Shown in pieces: positions 7,432-15,537 of a DNA stretch of 64,000 nt (position 1 is the first letter of the stretch; the number at the start of each line of letters is the position of its first letter). The position numbers and the translations under genes are program-made. The notes under the pieces are model-generated. The model had not been told where the DNA came from and did not search any database. It saw only the letters and a program-made list of their open reading frames with translations. The DNA is from Candidatus Peregrinibacteria bacterium GW2011_GWF2_43_17 (lineage in GTDB: Bacteria > Patescibacteriota > Gracilibacteria > UBA1369 > UBA12470): positions 124,001 through 188,000 of the forward strand of contig LCFW01000002.1 of the NCBI GenBank assembly GCA_000999315.1, in the 5' to 3' direction.

Positions 7432-9306
7432 ATGAAAAAAATAATTGTAATCGGGCTGATCGCAGCGCTTTCAGGTTTCATAGGGTATTCGGTATTTTAC
7501 AAAACTGAAGCTGTATCGGAAGAGTATGTTGTATTGGGGAAAATACAAAAAGGAAACATATCTCTTTCGATTCAGTCGTCGGGACAAGTAAGTAATGCTG
7601 ACGAAATAGAATTAAACCCGGACAAATCCGGAATAGTTGGAACGATACATGTTGAAGAAGATCAATATGTTTCCGAGGGTGATCCAATTATGTCTTTTGA
7701 TACAACCGATTCCGAGATGGCGGTTAGGTCAGCGGAAATAGATCTCGAAAAAGCACAACTCGCACTTGAAGAGTTACAAGAACCGGTTGACGAAATGGAT
7801 ATCAAAAACGCGGAGAATTCAGTGACTCAAGCGGAAAATGACCTTACCCAACTGACAAGCCAATACGAAACAGCTTATGCGAATAAACAGGATGATATTG
7901 CCGACCTTGAAGCGGATTACCCAACCGCTTATAATTCGGCTTTCAATGCGGCGACGGAAATATTTGTCGGATTGCCGGATGTGCTTGAAAGCATGGACGA
8001 TATAGTTCAAGGACATAATATGGCCCAAAACATGACGGATATAACATACTATTTAAATTCGACTTCGGGCGATGACAGAGATCCTATATCCGCTCAAAAA
8101 GATAAGGTTATAACCGCTTACTATGCCTCACTTGCGAGTTACGATACTGCGCTCGATTCTTATCAGGAAATATCAAGAGAGAATACGGATCAAATTGAAA
8201 TTTTGGCTGACGCAACTTATGAAGCCGTATATGACATGTCGGAGGCTCTAAAAGAACTGGATGTGTTTTTGGCGCTTGTATATGACGAGGTAGGATCAGG
8301 TTTTCTATATGCGGATGTGTTGTCATCGCAGAGAACGGATATCTCAAACTCTTCTGGAACAATTAATCCAATATTGACATCTATATATGACGAAATTGAA
8401 AATATAGATGGGATTTCCGAATCGATAACTGACGCGCAAGAAGAGCTTGAAGATTTAACAAGTGAATATGAATTAAACAAACAGGATTTGGAATTAACTT
8501 TGGAAGGAAAAGAATTAGACCTTGAAGACATCCAGAGTACAAGTGCTACAGACTTGGAAATCAGGGCTCAAGAATTGACAATAGAAGAAAAAGAAAACGC
8601 ATTGAGCTCTGCGCAAAATGACTATGAAGATAATTTCGTTTACGCACCAATATCCGGATACATTTCAGAGTTGGATATAGATGTTGGAGAAACTGTTTCG
8701 ACATCAACGGTTGTTGCAACTCTTATAGACGACTCCAAACAAATAGTTGTGTCTTTAAACGAACTGGATGTGCTTGATGTTAAAGTTGGACAATCGGCTG
8801 TTGTAACATTTGACGCAATAGAAGGATTGGAAGCTGATGCTATCGTAGTGGAAAGATCGGATACGGGTGATGTGAATAGTGGTGTTGTTTCTTACGACAT
8901 AACTCTTTCGATATTGAACGAAGACGAGCGTATTTTGACCGGGATGTCAGCGGATGTTGATATTGTTTTGATCAGCAGTGATGATGTTTTGTTAATTCCA
9001 CAGACGGCTATAAAAGAGGATACAGACGGTAAATATGCCGAAGTTGTTACGAATATCGATCAGTTAGCGAAAAAATCTTTTTATCTGCCATCCGAATTAA
9101 CAACAGAGAAAAAATATCTCGAGATTGGAGAAGAAGATGATACGAACGCGGAAGTTATTTCCGGATTAAACGAAGGAGATTTGATAGTTTTAATGACAAC
9201 CATTGTTTTGTCTTCGGAAGAAGATACTACGCTAAGTACACCATTTAGCGGTGGAGGAGGGGAAATGCCAAGTGGGGATATGGGAAGCGGTCCGCCAAGC
9301 ATGTAA
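7432..9306 (+). CDS. MacA/HlyD-like periplasmic adaptor protein
   Basis: Adaptor subunit of a tripartite-type ABC exporter. An N-terminal signal anchor (KKIIVIGLIAALSGFIGYSVF) is followed by a lipoyl/barrel-sandwich half ending near residue 85, a very long coiled-coil hairpin (about 90-400, rich in E/L/Q), the second lipoyl half (NFVYAPISGYISELDIDVGE), and beta-barrel segments. At 624 residues it is longer than the usual 370-400 of MacA, the extra length lying in the hairpin region. The C-terminus is a Gly/Pro/Met-rich tail (SGGGGEMPSGDMGSG). It is followed after 9 bp by the ATPase gene. In a single-membrane cell the hairpin may span the wall. Confidence 0.9.
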   Translation: MKKIIVIGLIAALSGFIGYSVFYKTEAVSEEYVVLGKIQKGNISLSIQSSGQVSNADEIELNPDKSGIVGTIHVEEDQYVSEGDPIMSFDTTDSEMAVRSAEIDLEKAQLALEELQEPVDEMDIKNAENSVTQAENDLTQLTSQYETAYANKQDDIADLEADYPTAYNSAFNAATEIFVGLPDVLESMDDIVQGHNMAQNMTDITYYLNSTSGDDRDPISAQKDKVITAYYASLASYDTALDSYQEISRENTDQIEILADATYEAVYDMSEALKELDVFLALVYDEVGSGFLYADVLSSQRTDISNSSGTINPILTSIYDEIENIDGISESITDAQEELEDLTSEYELNKQDLELTLEGKELDLEDIQSTSATDLEIRAQELTIEEKENALSSAQNDYEDNFVYAPISGYISELDIDVGETVSTSTVVATLIDDSKQIVVSLNELDVLDVKVGQSAVVTFDAIEGLEADAIVVERSDTGDVNSGVVSYDITLSILNEDERILTGMSADVDIVLISSDDVLLIPQTAIKEDTDGKYAEVVTNIDQLAKKSFYLPSELTTEKKYLEIGEEDDTNAEVISGLNEGDLIVLMTTIVLSSEEDTTLSTPFSGGGGEMPSGDMGSGPPSM

Positions 9307-9315
9307 AATCAAAAA

Positions 9316-9999
9316 ATGAAAACGATTATAAAACTTAACGATATTAGAAAATCTTATAGCACGGGTGCCTTGGAAGTGGAGGTGCTAAAAGGTATTCATA
9401 TAGATGTGAAAGAAGGAGAATTTCTCGCTATAATGGGTCCTTCCGGTTCGGGAAAATCAACATTGATGAACATACTTGGATGTTTGGATAAGGCGACTTC
9501 GGGAGAATATTTTTTAAACGAAATAGATGTTTCAGGTTTGAACGCTAACGAACTGGCAAAGATAAGGAGTGAACATATAGGATTTGTTTTCCAGTCTTTT
9601 AACCTTTTGCCACGATCGGTTGTTGAGAATGTCGGGTTGCCATTAATTTATAATAAAAAGTTTTCAAAACATGAGAGGCTTGAATTGATAAAAAAAGCTC
9701 TCGATTCCGCGAATCTCGAAAAAGAAAGATGGCATCATAAACCAAATGAATTATCGGGAGGACAATGCCAGCGTATCGCAATAGCACGCGCTTTAGTAAC
9801 GAATCCTGCGATTATTCTCGCCGATGAGCCTACGGGCGCATTGGACAGCAAAACGGGAGAATTTATTTTGGAGACTTTTAAAAGAATAAATAAAGACGAA
9901 GGTCGTACAATTGTGATGATTACTCATGAGCATGATGTAGCGGCTCACGCTGATAGAATAATTTCAATTAAAGACGGAATTGTATATGAGAATCCATGA
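9316..9999 (+). CDS. ABC transporter ATPase (MacB/LolD-type)
   Basis: Nucleotide-binding subunit of the exporter. It has Walker A GPSGSGKST (near residue 40), Q-loop FVFQSFNLLP, signature LSGGQCQRIAIARAL, Walker B IILADEP with GALDSKT, and the H-loop MITHEHDVA. The 227-residue length is typical for the separate MacB/LolD/FtsE-type ATPases. It overlaps the permease gene and works with it and the adaptor, so the module exports or extracts a substrate (antimicrobial peptide, siderophore or lipoprotein in known relatives). The substrate cannot be told here. Confidence 0.96.
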   Translation: MKTIIKLNDIRKSYSTGALEVEVLKGIHIDVKEGEFLAIMGPSGSGKSTLMNILGCLDKATSGEYFLNEIDVSGLNANELAKIRSEHIGFVFQSFNLLPRSVVENVGLPLIYNKKFSKHERLELIKKALDSANLEKERWHHKPNELSGGQCQRIAIARALVTNPAIILADEPTGALDSKTGEFILETFKRINKDEGRTIVMITHEHDVAAHADRIISIKDGIVYENP

Positions 10000-11200
10000 C
10001 CTTTTCGGGCAAACATGGGCAAGTATAGAAGCAAACAAAGCTCGTTCAAGCTTGACGATACTTGGTATTGTAATCGGTATCGCATCGGTAATTATAATGC
10101 TTTCGATAGGGCAGGGCGCTCAATCTTCCGTGCAAGATTCGATTGAGTCGATAGGCACCAATTTATTGACGATTTCTCCGGGTGCTTCAAAAGGAAGTTC
10201 GGGATTGAGCATGGGGCAGGGTACATCAGAGACCTTAACGGAGAATGATATCAATCTTGTACAGTCTTATTTGCCTTCACTTGCAGGGATTACAAAAATA
10301 AGCTCGGGAAAATATCAAGCTGTTGTAACAGGAGGAACAAACACAAATGCAAGCGTATATGGTGTAGATAGCGACTATCAAGAAGTGAAGGAGGTTGAAA
10401 TGTTGCAAGGTAGATTTTTTGCATCGGATGATGAAGACTCATTATCAAAAGTGGCTGTGCTCGGATATGGAGTATATGAGGATTTATTTGGAGCAAACGG
10501 AATTAATGTGCTTAATCAGCAAGTCGAGATAAATGAAGTTAATTTCCGTATCGTAGGAGTTGTGCAAGAAACAGGTGTTACGGAAGATAATTTGATATAC
10601 GCACCGATTACAACTGTTCAGCATTATTTAACAGGTTCGAATTCTTTGTCTTCTGTAATTGTAAAAACAGAAGAAGGAGATGATATAACCGTTGTGAAAA
10701 CCGCCATTGAAGATATCTTGAGATTTTCTCATGGGATTGGTGCGGATGACGATGATGATTTTTCGGTTACGGAACCTTCCTCTTTTCTCGAGACAGCTTC
10801 GGAAATAACAGGGGTGTTTACCATTCTGCTGGCTTGTATAGCCGGAATATCTCTGGTTGTAGGCGGGATAGGAATTATGAATATGATGCTGACTACGGTT
10901 TCAGAAAGGACGAGAGAAATAGGCGTTAGAAAATCTATCGGAGCAACGGAATTTGATATTAATATGCAGTTTTTGCTCGAATCTTTATTGTTAACACTCA
11001 TCGGAGGATTGCTCGGACTTGGCATTGGAATAGCTATTGCAAAAATAATTTCGGGATTAGGACTTGTAACAACAGTTATAACTCCATCATCGGTTATGTT
11101 GGCGGTTGGAGTTTCGAGTTTTATAGGTGTTATTTTCGGATATTATCCTGCTCAAAAAGCATCCAGATTGGATCCGATAGAAGCGCTAAGGCATGAGTGA
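9986..11200 (+). CDS. MacB-type ABC transporter permease
   Basis: Membrane subunit with the MacB/FtsX topology: one N-terminal helix (SLTILGIVIGIASVIIMLSIG), a large extracytoplasmic MacB_PCD-like domain (about 45-265), and three C-terminal helices beginning IAGISLVVGGIGIMNMML. The conserved SERTREIGVRKSIGA cytoplasmic loop and the terminal ASRLDPIEALRHE motif are present. The start is the ATG at 9986, inside the ATPase gene (14-nt overlap); a TTG six bases upstream is possible. It is the last gene of the cassette and is followed immediately by repeat copy B. Confidence 0.95.
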   Translation: MRIHDLFGQTWASIEANKARSSLTILGIVIGIASVIIMLSIGQGAQSSVQDSIESIGTNLLTISPGASKGSSGLSMGQGTSETLTENDINLVQSYLPSLAGITKISSGKYQAVVTGGTNTNASVYGVDSDYQEVKEVEMLQGRFFASDDEDSLSKVAVLGYGVYEDLFGANGINVLNQQVEINEVNFRIVGVVQETGVTEDNLIYAPITTVQHYLTGSNSLSSVIVKTEEGDDITVVKTAIEDILRFSHGIGADDDDDFSVTEPSSFLETASEITGVFTILLACIAGISLVVGGIGIMNMMLTTVSERTREIGVRKSIGATEFDINMQFLLESLLLTLIGGLLGLGIGIAIAKIISGLGLVTTVITPSSVMLAVGVSSFIGVIFGYYPAQKASRLDPIEALRHE

Positions 11201-11201
11201 T

Positions 11202-11380
11202 AAAACCGCTTCCCTCAGCGCAAAAACCCGAAAACGAACAGGAAATAAGTAGAAACATGCGTGTTACCACAGGCCGGAAGCGAACCTGCCTGCCGGCAGG
11301 CAGGGCGGACGGCCCATATTATCAAGCCGTCCCGCTAAGCGGGACTCCTTTACAGAAAAAGTCGACAAAGGTAAAAAGTC
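11202..11380 (+). repeat. Dispersed repeat, long copy B
   Basis: Same conserved blocks as copy A: AACCGCTTCCCTCAGCGC, GGAAATAAGTAGAAACATG, GTGTTACCACAGGCC, ATATTATCAAGCCG and CAGAAAAAGTCGACAAAG. The variable stems are different: a perfect palindrome CTGCCTGCCGGCAGGCAG and a stem TCCCGC/GCGGGA replace the copy A arms at the same positions. It begins directly after the permease stop. The GTACTCTGTTAA ending of copy A is missing. An overlapping 74-codon frame is not a credible gene. Confidence 0.75.
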
Positions 11381-11421
11381 ATTATTCCGATACGGTAAAC
11401 CTTATCACTGCTTTATCATAA

Positions 11422-12501
11422 TTATCGATTTTTCAGATATTGATAAATGGCAACCGCAACTTCATCGCGCGTCATTAAACGAGCCGGTTCCAGATTAACA
11501 CCTCGGTTTGGAAGCAAGTCGTACTCTTCAGCAATGCCTACATATTGGGCAAACCAATCTTCAGAATCTACATCTTCATACGAATACTCCAAATCGGTAT
11601 CAAGTCCGAATGTTAATGTGAACATCTTTAAGAATTCAGCGGTATTTACAGTGTTTTGCGGTCTGAAATTGCCATCGGAATAGCCGATAATAATGCCTAA
11701 ATCAGCAGCTTTTACTATATAAGAAACATACCATTGTCCTTCAACAACATCAGGAAATTGTCCGTTGTTTTCCATGTCTTCAACAGATTCATATCGAGCT
11801 AAAAGTAAAAATTTGGCCGCTTCAGCTCGATTTACTTCTCGAGAGCCTTTAAATTCGCCATCCGGATACCCTCCGATAATGGCACGACGGTAAAGTTCGG
11901 CCGCAGCTTGTCCTTCGATATAAGCGATATTCGTATCCGGGAAAGGATTCTCATAAGCTTCTATATTTACAAGTACTTCATCTTCAAAACCAGCAGGAGG
12001 AATGGAAACGGTACTCGTTTGTTCCGTAACAAAATTATCAATCAATACGCATTCATTTTCGGAACGGACATAACCTTCTTCACAAGAAAAACTGTAATTT
12101 GAGGTTAATACTCCATCTTCGATCTTATCTATACAGGTTGAAGGAACCGAATGTTCTGGAGGATTTTCACATGCGGGGATAGGATCTACGCACTCGCCGT
12201 CATACTCAACATAAGGGGATTCGCAAACCAGGCATTCGCTATCACACACACAAAGATTTCCTTCTATTGAATAACCTTCTTCACATTCAAAAGAGTAGTT
12301 TTCGATATAAACTCCATCTTCGATTTTATCTATACAGGTCGAAGGAACGGAATGCGCAGGAGGATTCTCGCAAGCGGGAATGGGATCGGTACAAACTCCT
12401 TCATATTCAACATAAGGAGATTCGCAAGTTACTGCCAAAACCAAAGGGATGGCAACAAATGAAATAATCGCTAAACCAAACAAAATGATCAGTTTTTTCA
12501 T
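11422..12501 (-). CDS. Secreted SLH-domain protein with duplicated Cys-rich N-terminus
   Basis: Surface protein of 359 residues. The signal peptide is MKKLIILFGLAIISFVAIPLVLA. Residues about 25-155 hold two near-identical copies of a Cys-rich unit containing CESPYVEY, DPIPACENPP, HSVPSTCIDKIEDGV and NYSFxCEEGY. The C-terminal half has three SLH modules (IIGGYPDGEFKGSREVNRAEA, then GYSDGNFRPQNTVNTAE, then the degenerate LMTRDEVAVAIYQYL). SLH modules usually bind pyruvylated wall polymers, so the protein is probably held on the envelope with the Cys-rich part exposed. It is convergent with repeat copy B. Confidence 0.9.
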   Translation of the reverse strand: MKKLIILFGLAIISFVAIPLVLAVTCESPYVEYEGVCTDPIPACENPPAHSVPSTCIDKIEDGVYIENYSFECEEGYSIEGNLCVCDSECLVCESPYVEYDGECVDPIPACENPPEHSVPSTCIDKIEDGVLTSNYSFSCEEGYVRSENECVLIDNFVTEQTSTVSIPPAGFEDEVLVNIEAYENPFPDTNIAYIEGQAAAELYRRAIIGGYPDGEFKGSREVNRAEAAKFLLLARYESVEDMENNGQFPDVVEGQWYVSYIVKAADLGIIIGYSDGNFRPQNTVNTAEFLKMFTLTFGLDTDLEYSYEDVDSEDWFAQYVGIAEEYDLLPNRGVNLEPARLMTRDEVAVAIYQYLKNR

Positions 12502-12597
12502 GAGATATTGTTTTTATTTTTAACTTTTAACTTTTAACATAGAAATCATACTCCTTTCTATTAACTTGTATACTTTTTATGAGGCTTTTACGGTTAC

Positions 12598-12717
12598 ATG
12601 TTCAACAAGGGGATTTTGACAATAACGGCAATATACGGAGGACAAGACATAAAGGAACTTTACGAGAGAACAGAACAAAAAAAGAGGGATATAAAATCAG
12701 ACAAAGTACTCTGTTAA
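12598..12717 (+). CDS. Possible small ORF or gene remnant ending in the shared DKVLC terminus
   Basis: A 39-codon ATG frame reads MFNKGILTITAIYGGQD, continues IKELYERTEQKK, and ends DIKSDKVLC-stop. The end matches repeat copy A (EKVDKVLC-stop) and the tRNA-Val fragment (KVDKVNKVLC-stop), and the middle resembles EVKKLYEKTGQ encoded at 15318-15366. This points to the 3' remnant of a gene family scattered over the accessory stretch rather than a functional peptide. A 75-codon frame overlapping it is rejected. The rest of 12502-12756 shows only a TTAACTTTTAACTTTTAACAT tract and no clear gene. Confidence 0.3.
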   Translation: MFNKGILTITAIYGGQDIKELYERTEQKKRDIKSDKVLC

Positions 12718-12756
12718 TTTTTTGCAGCGGTCGGAAAATGTTTCTTTTAAACCATC

Positions 12757-12785
12757 TTGCACTAACACTGTTAGTGCGCTATACT
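12757..12785 (+). promoter_or_regulatory. Promoter with embedded operator for the toxin-antitoxin pair
   Basis: -35 TTGCAC (12757-12762), 17-bp spacer, -10 TATACT (12780-12785). A perfect inverted repeat GCACTAACA-C-TGTTAGTGC (12759-12777) overlaps the -35 and fills the spacer, the expected arrangement for autorepression by an antitoxin. The antitoxin ATG follows at 12818. Confidence 0.75.
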
Positions 12786-12817
12786 TTTGATAGCAAGCAC
12801 CTATAACTATAACCGAC

Positions 12818-13030
12818 ATGACAACTTTAACAATTCGTATAGATGAAGCACTTAAGATGAGAGCTTCCGCGCAAGCCGATAAACTTGGAGTGCCTCTTAC
12901 TTTTATTATAAAAAGCGCTCTGATTAATTTTGTTGAGTCGCCAAAGATTGTTATAGGAGAACCTCAAGAAGTGATCGTTACATCGGATATCCAGTCGAAA
13001 ATGGATAAAATAGGGGAATTATTATCTTGA
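12818..13030 (+). CDS. RelB/DinJ-like ribbon-helix-helix antitoxin
   Basis: A 70-residue protein. The N-terminal pattern TTLTIRIDEALKMRASAQA followed by LGVPLTFIIKSAL is that of RelB/DinJ antitoxins: a beta strand for operator contact and two helices for dimerisation. The C-terminus (EPQEVIVTSDIQSKMDKIGEL) would wrap the toxin. The promoter upstream contains a perfect palindrome suited to a ribbon-helix-helix dimer. Its TGA overlaps the region of the toxin start, so the two are co-translated. Confidence 0.75.
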   Translation: MTTLTIRIDEALKMRASAQADKLGVPLTFIIKSALINFVESPKIVIGEPQEVIVTSDIQSKMDKIGELLS

Positions 13031-13032
13031 AA

Positions 13033-13413
13033 ATGAAGCTTATAATTACATCTTCAATTAAGAAGGTTGAATTTGAGCCTGTAAAAGGCATTTTTGATCT
13101 GGACATTATTAAAACTGCGGCAAAAAAATCATTACAAGGATTAGGCGATACGATAAAAAGTTCAACAAAAATATTGGGAACATGTTTGAAAAAAGTTTAT
13201 TTAACCAGTTCTTCAGGATCAGGAAGAGTAATATTTTTACTTAAACTAAATAGCGGGAAATCTGTTCTGGTAATGATAAGACTGAAAAATGACAAAAAGG
13301 TTGGAGCGAATATGACAGTACGAAATCCGAACTTCACAAAAATTCTCGACAAAAATTTAGATATCATTTTGGATGATTTGCAAAAAGGGAAATATGAAGA
13401 ATTAGATTTGTAA
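13033..13413 (+). CDS. Putative RelE-superfamily-like toxin
   Basis: A 126-residue protein in the toxin position of the operon (ATG 3 nt after the antitoxin stop; a TTG at 13027 is also possible). It is basic, starting MKLIITSSIKKVEFEP, with a central SGSGRVIFLLKLNSGKSVLV and a C-terminal helical segment KNLDIILDDLQKGKYEEL. The strand pattern with RVIFLLK resembles RelE/ParE-type folds, but no canonical catalytic residues are evident, so family assignment rests partly on gene context. If active it would be expected to inhibit translation. Confidence 0.55.
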   Translation: MKLIITSSIKKVEFEPVKGIFDLDIIKTAAKKSLQGLGDTIKSSTKILGTCLKKVYLTSSSGSGRVIFLLKLNSGKSVLVMIRLKNDKKVGANMTVRNPNFTKILDKNLDIILDDLQKGKYEELDL

Positions 13414-13416
13414 TTT

Positions 13417-13440
13417 CGCTTCCCTCAGCGCAAAAGCCCA
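13417..13440 (+). repeat. Dispersed repeat fragment (5' hairpin block)
   Basis: CGCTTCCCTCAGCGCAAAA followed by GCCCA copies the 5' hairpin block of long repeats A and B. It lies directly after the toxin stop codon, the same position relative to an operon end as copy B. Confidence 0.6.
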
Positions 13441-13499
13441 AGTGGTGCAATTGAGGGGTAAAATGCGGGTCGGAAATCAAAAACACCAGGACGATAATC

Positions 13500-13527
13500 T
13501 TGACTTTTGTCAAATTTTCGGTATACT
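13500..13527 (+). promoter_or_regulatory. Sigma70-like promoter for lipoprotein gene
   Basis: -35 TTGACT (13500-13505), 16-bp spacer, -10 TATACT (13522-13527), 28 bp before the ATG at 13556. It supports starting the gene there rather than at an upstream in-frame codon. Confidence 0.65.
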
Positions 13528-13555
13528 CAAAAACTCATCATTTAACTTCAAGAAA

Positions 13556-14164
13556 ATGTCTATTCTAAAACCTTCAGCAATTCTATTGCCACTCTTGGCA
13601 ACAGCTTGTCCAAAAACTTTAGAATTGCAACAAGGTTTCCAGGTAGTGCCAACCGTTGTAGAACAGGCTAACGCTTGTGCTGAAGAATTACATAACGCAC
13701 GTGTTGCGTACCAAAATATAATCGGCGATACAGACGATCATAACCCGGGTTATACCGTACTTGGAGGAGCTATTGTAGACCCATCAGGTATGGAGCAAAT
13801 AAATGACGTTTATGACACTTCGGAATACGGATTTTATCAAATACAAGTTGTAGATGAAAATTATACTATGGCTCTAACAAGACAAGGGGTATACGAAACT
13901 ATATTAACAGACGGTACTTTTGGCATAGATCCTAATACGGAACATGAATTTAATATAGATGGATCAAATCGTCCTAGTATTATAAATGCTAAACAGTGGC
14001 TTTCTAATCGTTTTGTCCGTCCTCTAGCAGGCAGATATTACGAATTCCAATCTGAATTGTTCTCAAGTGCCAGAATGCCAGACCGAGAAACTCAAGATTG
14101 GTTAGTTCGATTCAATAATGCATGTAGAGCAAGTTTGGAAATTTTAAAAGATGTAGAAAGATAA
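13556..14164 (+). CDS. Hypothetical lipoprotein
   Basis: A 202-residue protein of unknown function. I start it at MSILKPSAILLPLLATAC because this gives a proper signal with lipobox ATAC and sits just after a good promoter; the open frame extends upstream to 13442 without signal character. The mature part includes VVEQANACAEELHNARVAYQ (helical) and a C-terminal FNNACRASLEIL; two cysteines could form a disulfide. It lies between the toxin-antitoxin operon and the convergent Fic gene, in the accessory stretch. Confidence 0.65.
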   Translation: MSILKPSAILLPLLATACPKTLELQQGFQVVPTVVEQANACAEELHNARVAYQNIIGDTDDHNPGYTVLGGAIVDPSGMEQINDVYDTSEYGFYQIQVVDENYTMALTRQGVYETILTDGTFGIDPNTEHEFNIDGSNRPSIINAKQWLSNRFVRPLAGRYYEFQSELFSSARMPDRETQDWLVRFNNACRASLEILKDVER

Positions 14165-14215
14165 GTTGGATAGGTCGAAAACGAACTGTTACCGATGTTT
14201 CTCATCTTCCGCACT

Positions 14216-15172
14216 CTAAAGCCGCAAACGAGACTCTTTTTCATGGTTGATTGGCTCTATCATTTTGAATCCTTCCAGTATTGCGTCGCACAAGAAATCT
14301 TCAAGTAAACTTGAGTCTCCTTGAACCTGAGCTTTATTCAAGAATGTGTAATATAACTGTTTTTTTTCTTGTCTGATTATTGCAGGAGGCATGTTTTGTC
14401 TGATCAACATTGCACTTATGATGAGTCTGCCAACTCTCCCGTTCCCATCACTAAATGGATGAATTTTTTCGAAGTTGCTGTGGATATTCGCTATTTGTTT
14501 GATTTTGTCCTTTGGTAATCCATTTATGGATTTTCCCAATTCAATCATCAGAATTGGCACTTTAACATAGTTTGATGTAGGTACATTTGATCCGACGATT
14601 CGTACTCCATGTCTTCTGTAAAATCCGGCATCATCTCTAATTCCATTCATTAAAATACTGTGCAGTTTTAGCACTAAATCTTCATTTATATTGTTTTTCT
14701 TCAATGATAGATATTGGAACAAATACTGTATTGCCGCCTGATGATTTTTTACTTCCATTTGTTCAACCAGTGTTTTGTTTGGCAGAACTTTATTATGGAA
14801 TAGTATCGCTCCCGTTTCATTCTCGTTAAGGGTGCTTCCTTCTATGGAATTAGTGTGATACGTGAGTAGAAGTGTGAACTCGTCCATAATATCCGGTCGA
14901 GCGAGAATAGTTTTTAAAATATTCTTATATTTTTTACTTTTTGAAATAATCAGCTCTTTTTTTGCCTGTAAAACATTTTCCGGGATTATTTTTTGTCCGG
15001 TATATTCTTTGTAAATCTCGTCGATTAAAATTTGCGCTTTTCGATGAGGAATTGATTTGCCGTTTATCCAACTGTTTAAGGTTGCAAAAGACACGTCAAA
15101 CTTTTGAGCAAGAGCTTCTTGAGTTAGCCTGGAGAGGCTTTTGATTAATTTTAATTTTTCCGATATTGTCAT
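14216..15172 (-). CDS. Fic-domain AMP-transferase-like protein with N-terminal HTH
   Basis: Predicted protein AMPylator. Residues 1-60 form a Cro/XRE-type helix-turn-helix (LTQEALAQKFDVSFATLNSW). The Fic core has the full motif HPFSDGNGRVGR with catalytic His. An inhibitory motif of the (S/T)xxxE(G/N) type, TNSIEG, lies upstream at about residue 110, so this is a class II Fic protein that holds itself inactive through the Glu. Length (318) fits the HTH-Fic architecture. It is a single gene with no separate antitoxin and probably regulates or modifies a host target; the target is unknown. The 230 bp upstream hold only a repeat fragment. Confidence 0.9.
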   Translation of the reverse strand: MTISEKLKLIKSLSRLTQEALAQKFDVSFATLNSWINGKSIPHRKAQILIDEIYKEYTGQKIIPENVLQAKKELIISKSKKYKNILKTILARPDIMDEFTLLLTYHTNSIEGSTLNENETGAILFHNKVLPNKTLVEQMEVKNHQAAIQYLFQYLSLKKNNINEDLVLKLHSILMNGIRDDAGFYRRHGVRIVGSNVPTSNYVKVPILMIELGKSINGLPKDKIKQIANIHSNFEKIHPFSDGNGRVGRLIISAMLIRQNMPPAIIRQEKKQLYYTFLNKAQVQGDSSLLEDFLCDAILEGFKMIEPINHEKESRLRL

Positions 15173-15280
15173 GATTCAATTATATAAAACTTTATAAAGT
15201 TTGTCAACGGCCATGTTTTTTATAAAGTTTTAAGTCTTTGCATTAATTCGCGATTTCTCCCTTTTGAAAGTCATTAAAAA

Positions 15281-15366
15281 CCTACCTGCCGGTAGGCAGG
15301 CAGAAAATAAGTAGAAACATGTATGTTACAAGAAGTGAAAAAGCTATACGAAAAAACAGGACAATT
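15281..15366 (+). repeat. Dispersed repeat fragment
   Basis: It begins with palindrome CCTACCTGCCGGTAGGCAGG, then AGAAAATAAGTAGAAACATG and TATGTTAC, matching the middle of copies A and B. It then diverges into a short frame reading EVKKLYEKTGQL-stop, similar to the small ORF at 12598. This is the rightmost member of the family; none is seen from 15.4 to 64 kb except isolated palindromes. Confidence 0.6.
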
Positions 15367-15402
15367 GTAGACAGTTTGTTGTTTATATTGTATGTTGTGC
15401 GC

Positions 15403-15477
15403 ATGAAACATTTAGATTACATACAGGAGTCGAAGAAAAAGACAGCCCATAATGCTGTGGTTTTTCCGAATCCGTAA
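15403..15477 (+). CDS. Possible 24-residue leader peptide
   Basis: ATG frame beginning MKHLDYIQESKKK and ending VVFPNP-stop. It is preceded by a plausible promoter (TAGACA, 17 bp, TATGTT at about 15367-15395) and followed 28 bp later by an intrinsic terminator that ends just before the ATP-grasp gene. This is the layout of a leader-peptide attenuator. A substrate peptide for the ATP-grasp enzyme is an alternative, though no C-terminal acidic residues typical of such substrates are seen. Confidence 0.35.
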   Translation: MKHLDYIQESKKKTAHNAVVFPNP

Positions 15478-15505
15478 ATTTGTAATCTGAAATATCCCGA
15501 TTAAG

Positions 15506-15528
15506 AAAAGCCCGGCAGGGGCTTTTTT
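15506..15528 (+). terminator. Intrinsic terminator or attenuator before the ATP-grasp gene
   Basis: Stem AAAAGCCC / GGGCTTTT with loop GGCAG and a run of six T. The ATP-grasp ATG is at 15538, only 9 bp after the T-run, leaving no room for a separate promoter. The gene must therefore be reached by readthrough, which suggests conditional termination. Confidence 0.7.
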
Positions 15529-15537
15529 GTTTTTGAT

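Noticed and set aside
5252-11380. Composite transposon around the two-component/efflux cassette
   Set aside because: The bracketing repeats carry no transposase, no terminal inverted repeats and no target duplication that I can see. Kept only as repeats.
11197-11421. 74-codon ORF after the efflux permease
   Set aside because: It lies wholly in repeat copy B, its sequence follows the repeat palindromes (for example CLPAGRAD from the CTGCC/GGCAG arm), and copy A has a stop in the same place. No gene character.
12579-12806. 75-codon ORF starting MRLLRLHVQ
   Set aside because: It overlaps the repeat fragment and the toxin-antitoxin promoter/operator; a different frame at 12598-12717 shows the shared family ending. 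Not a gene.
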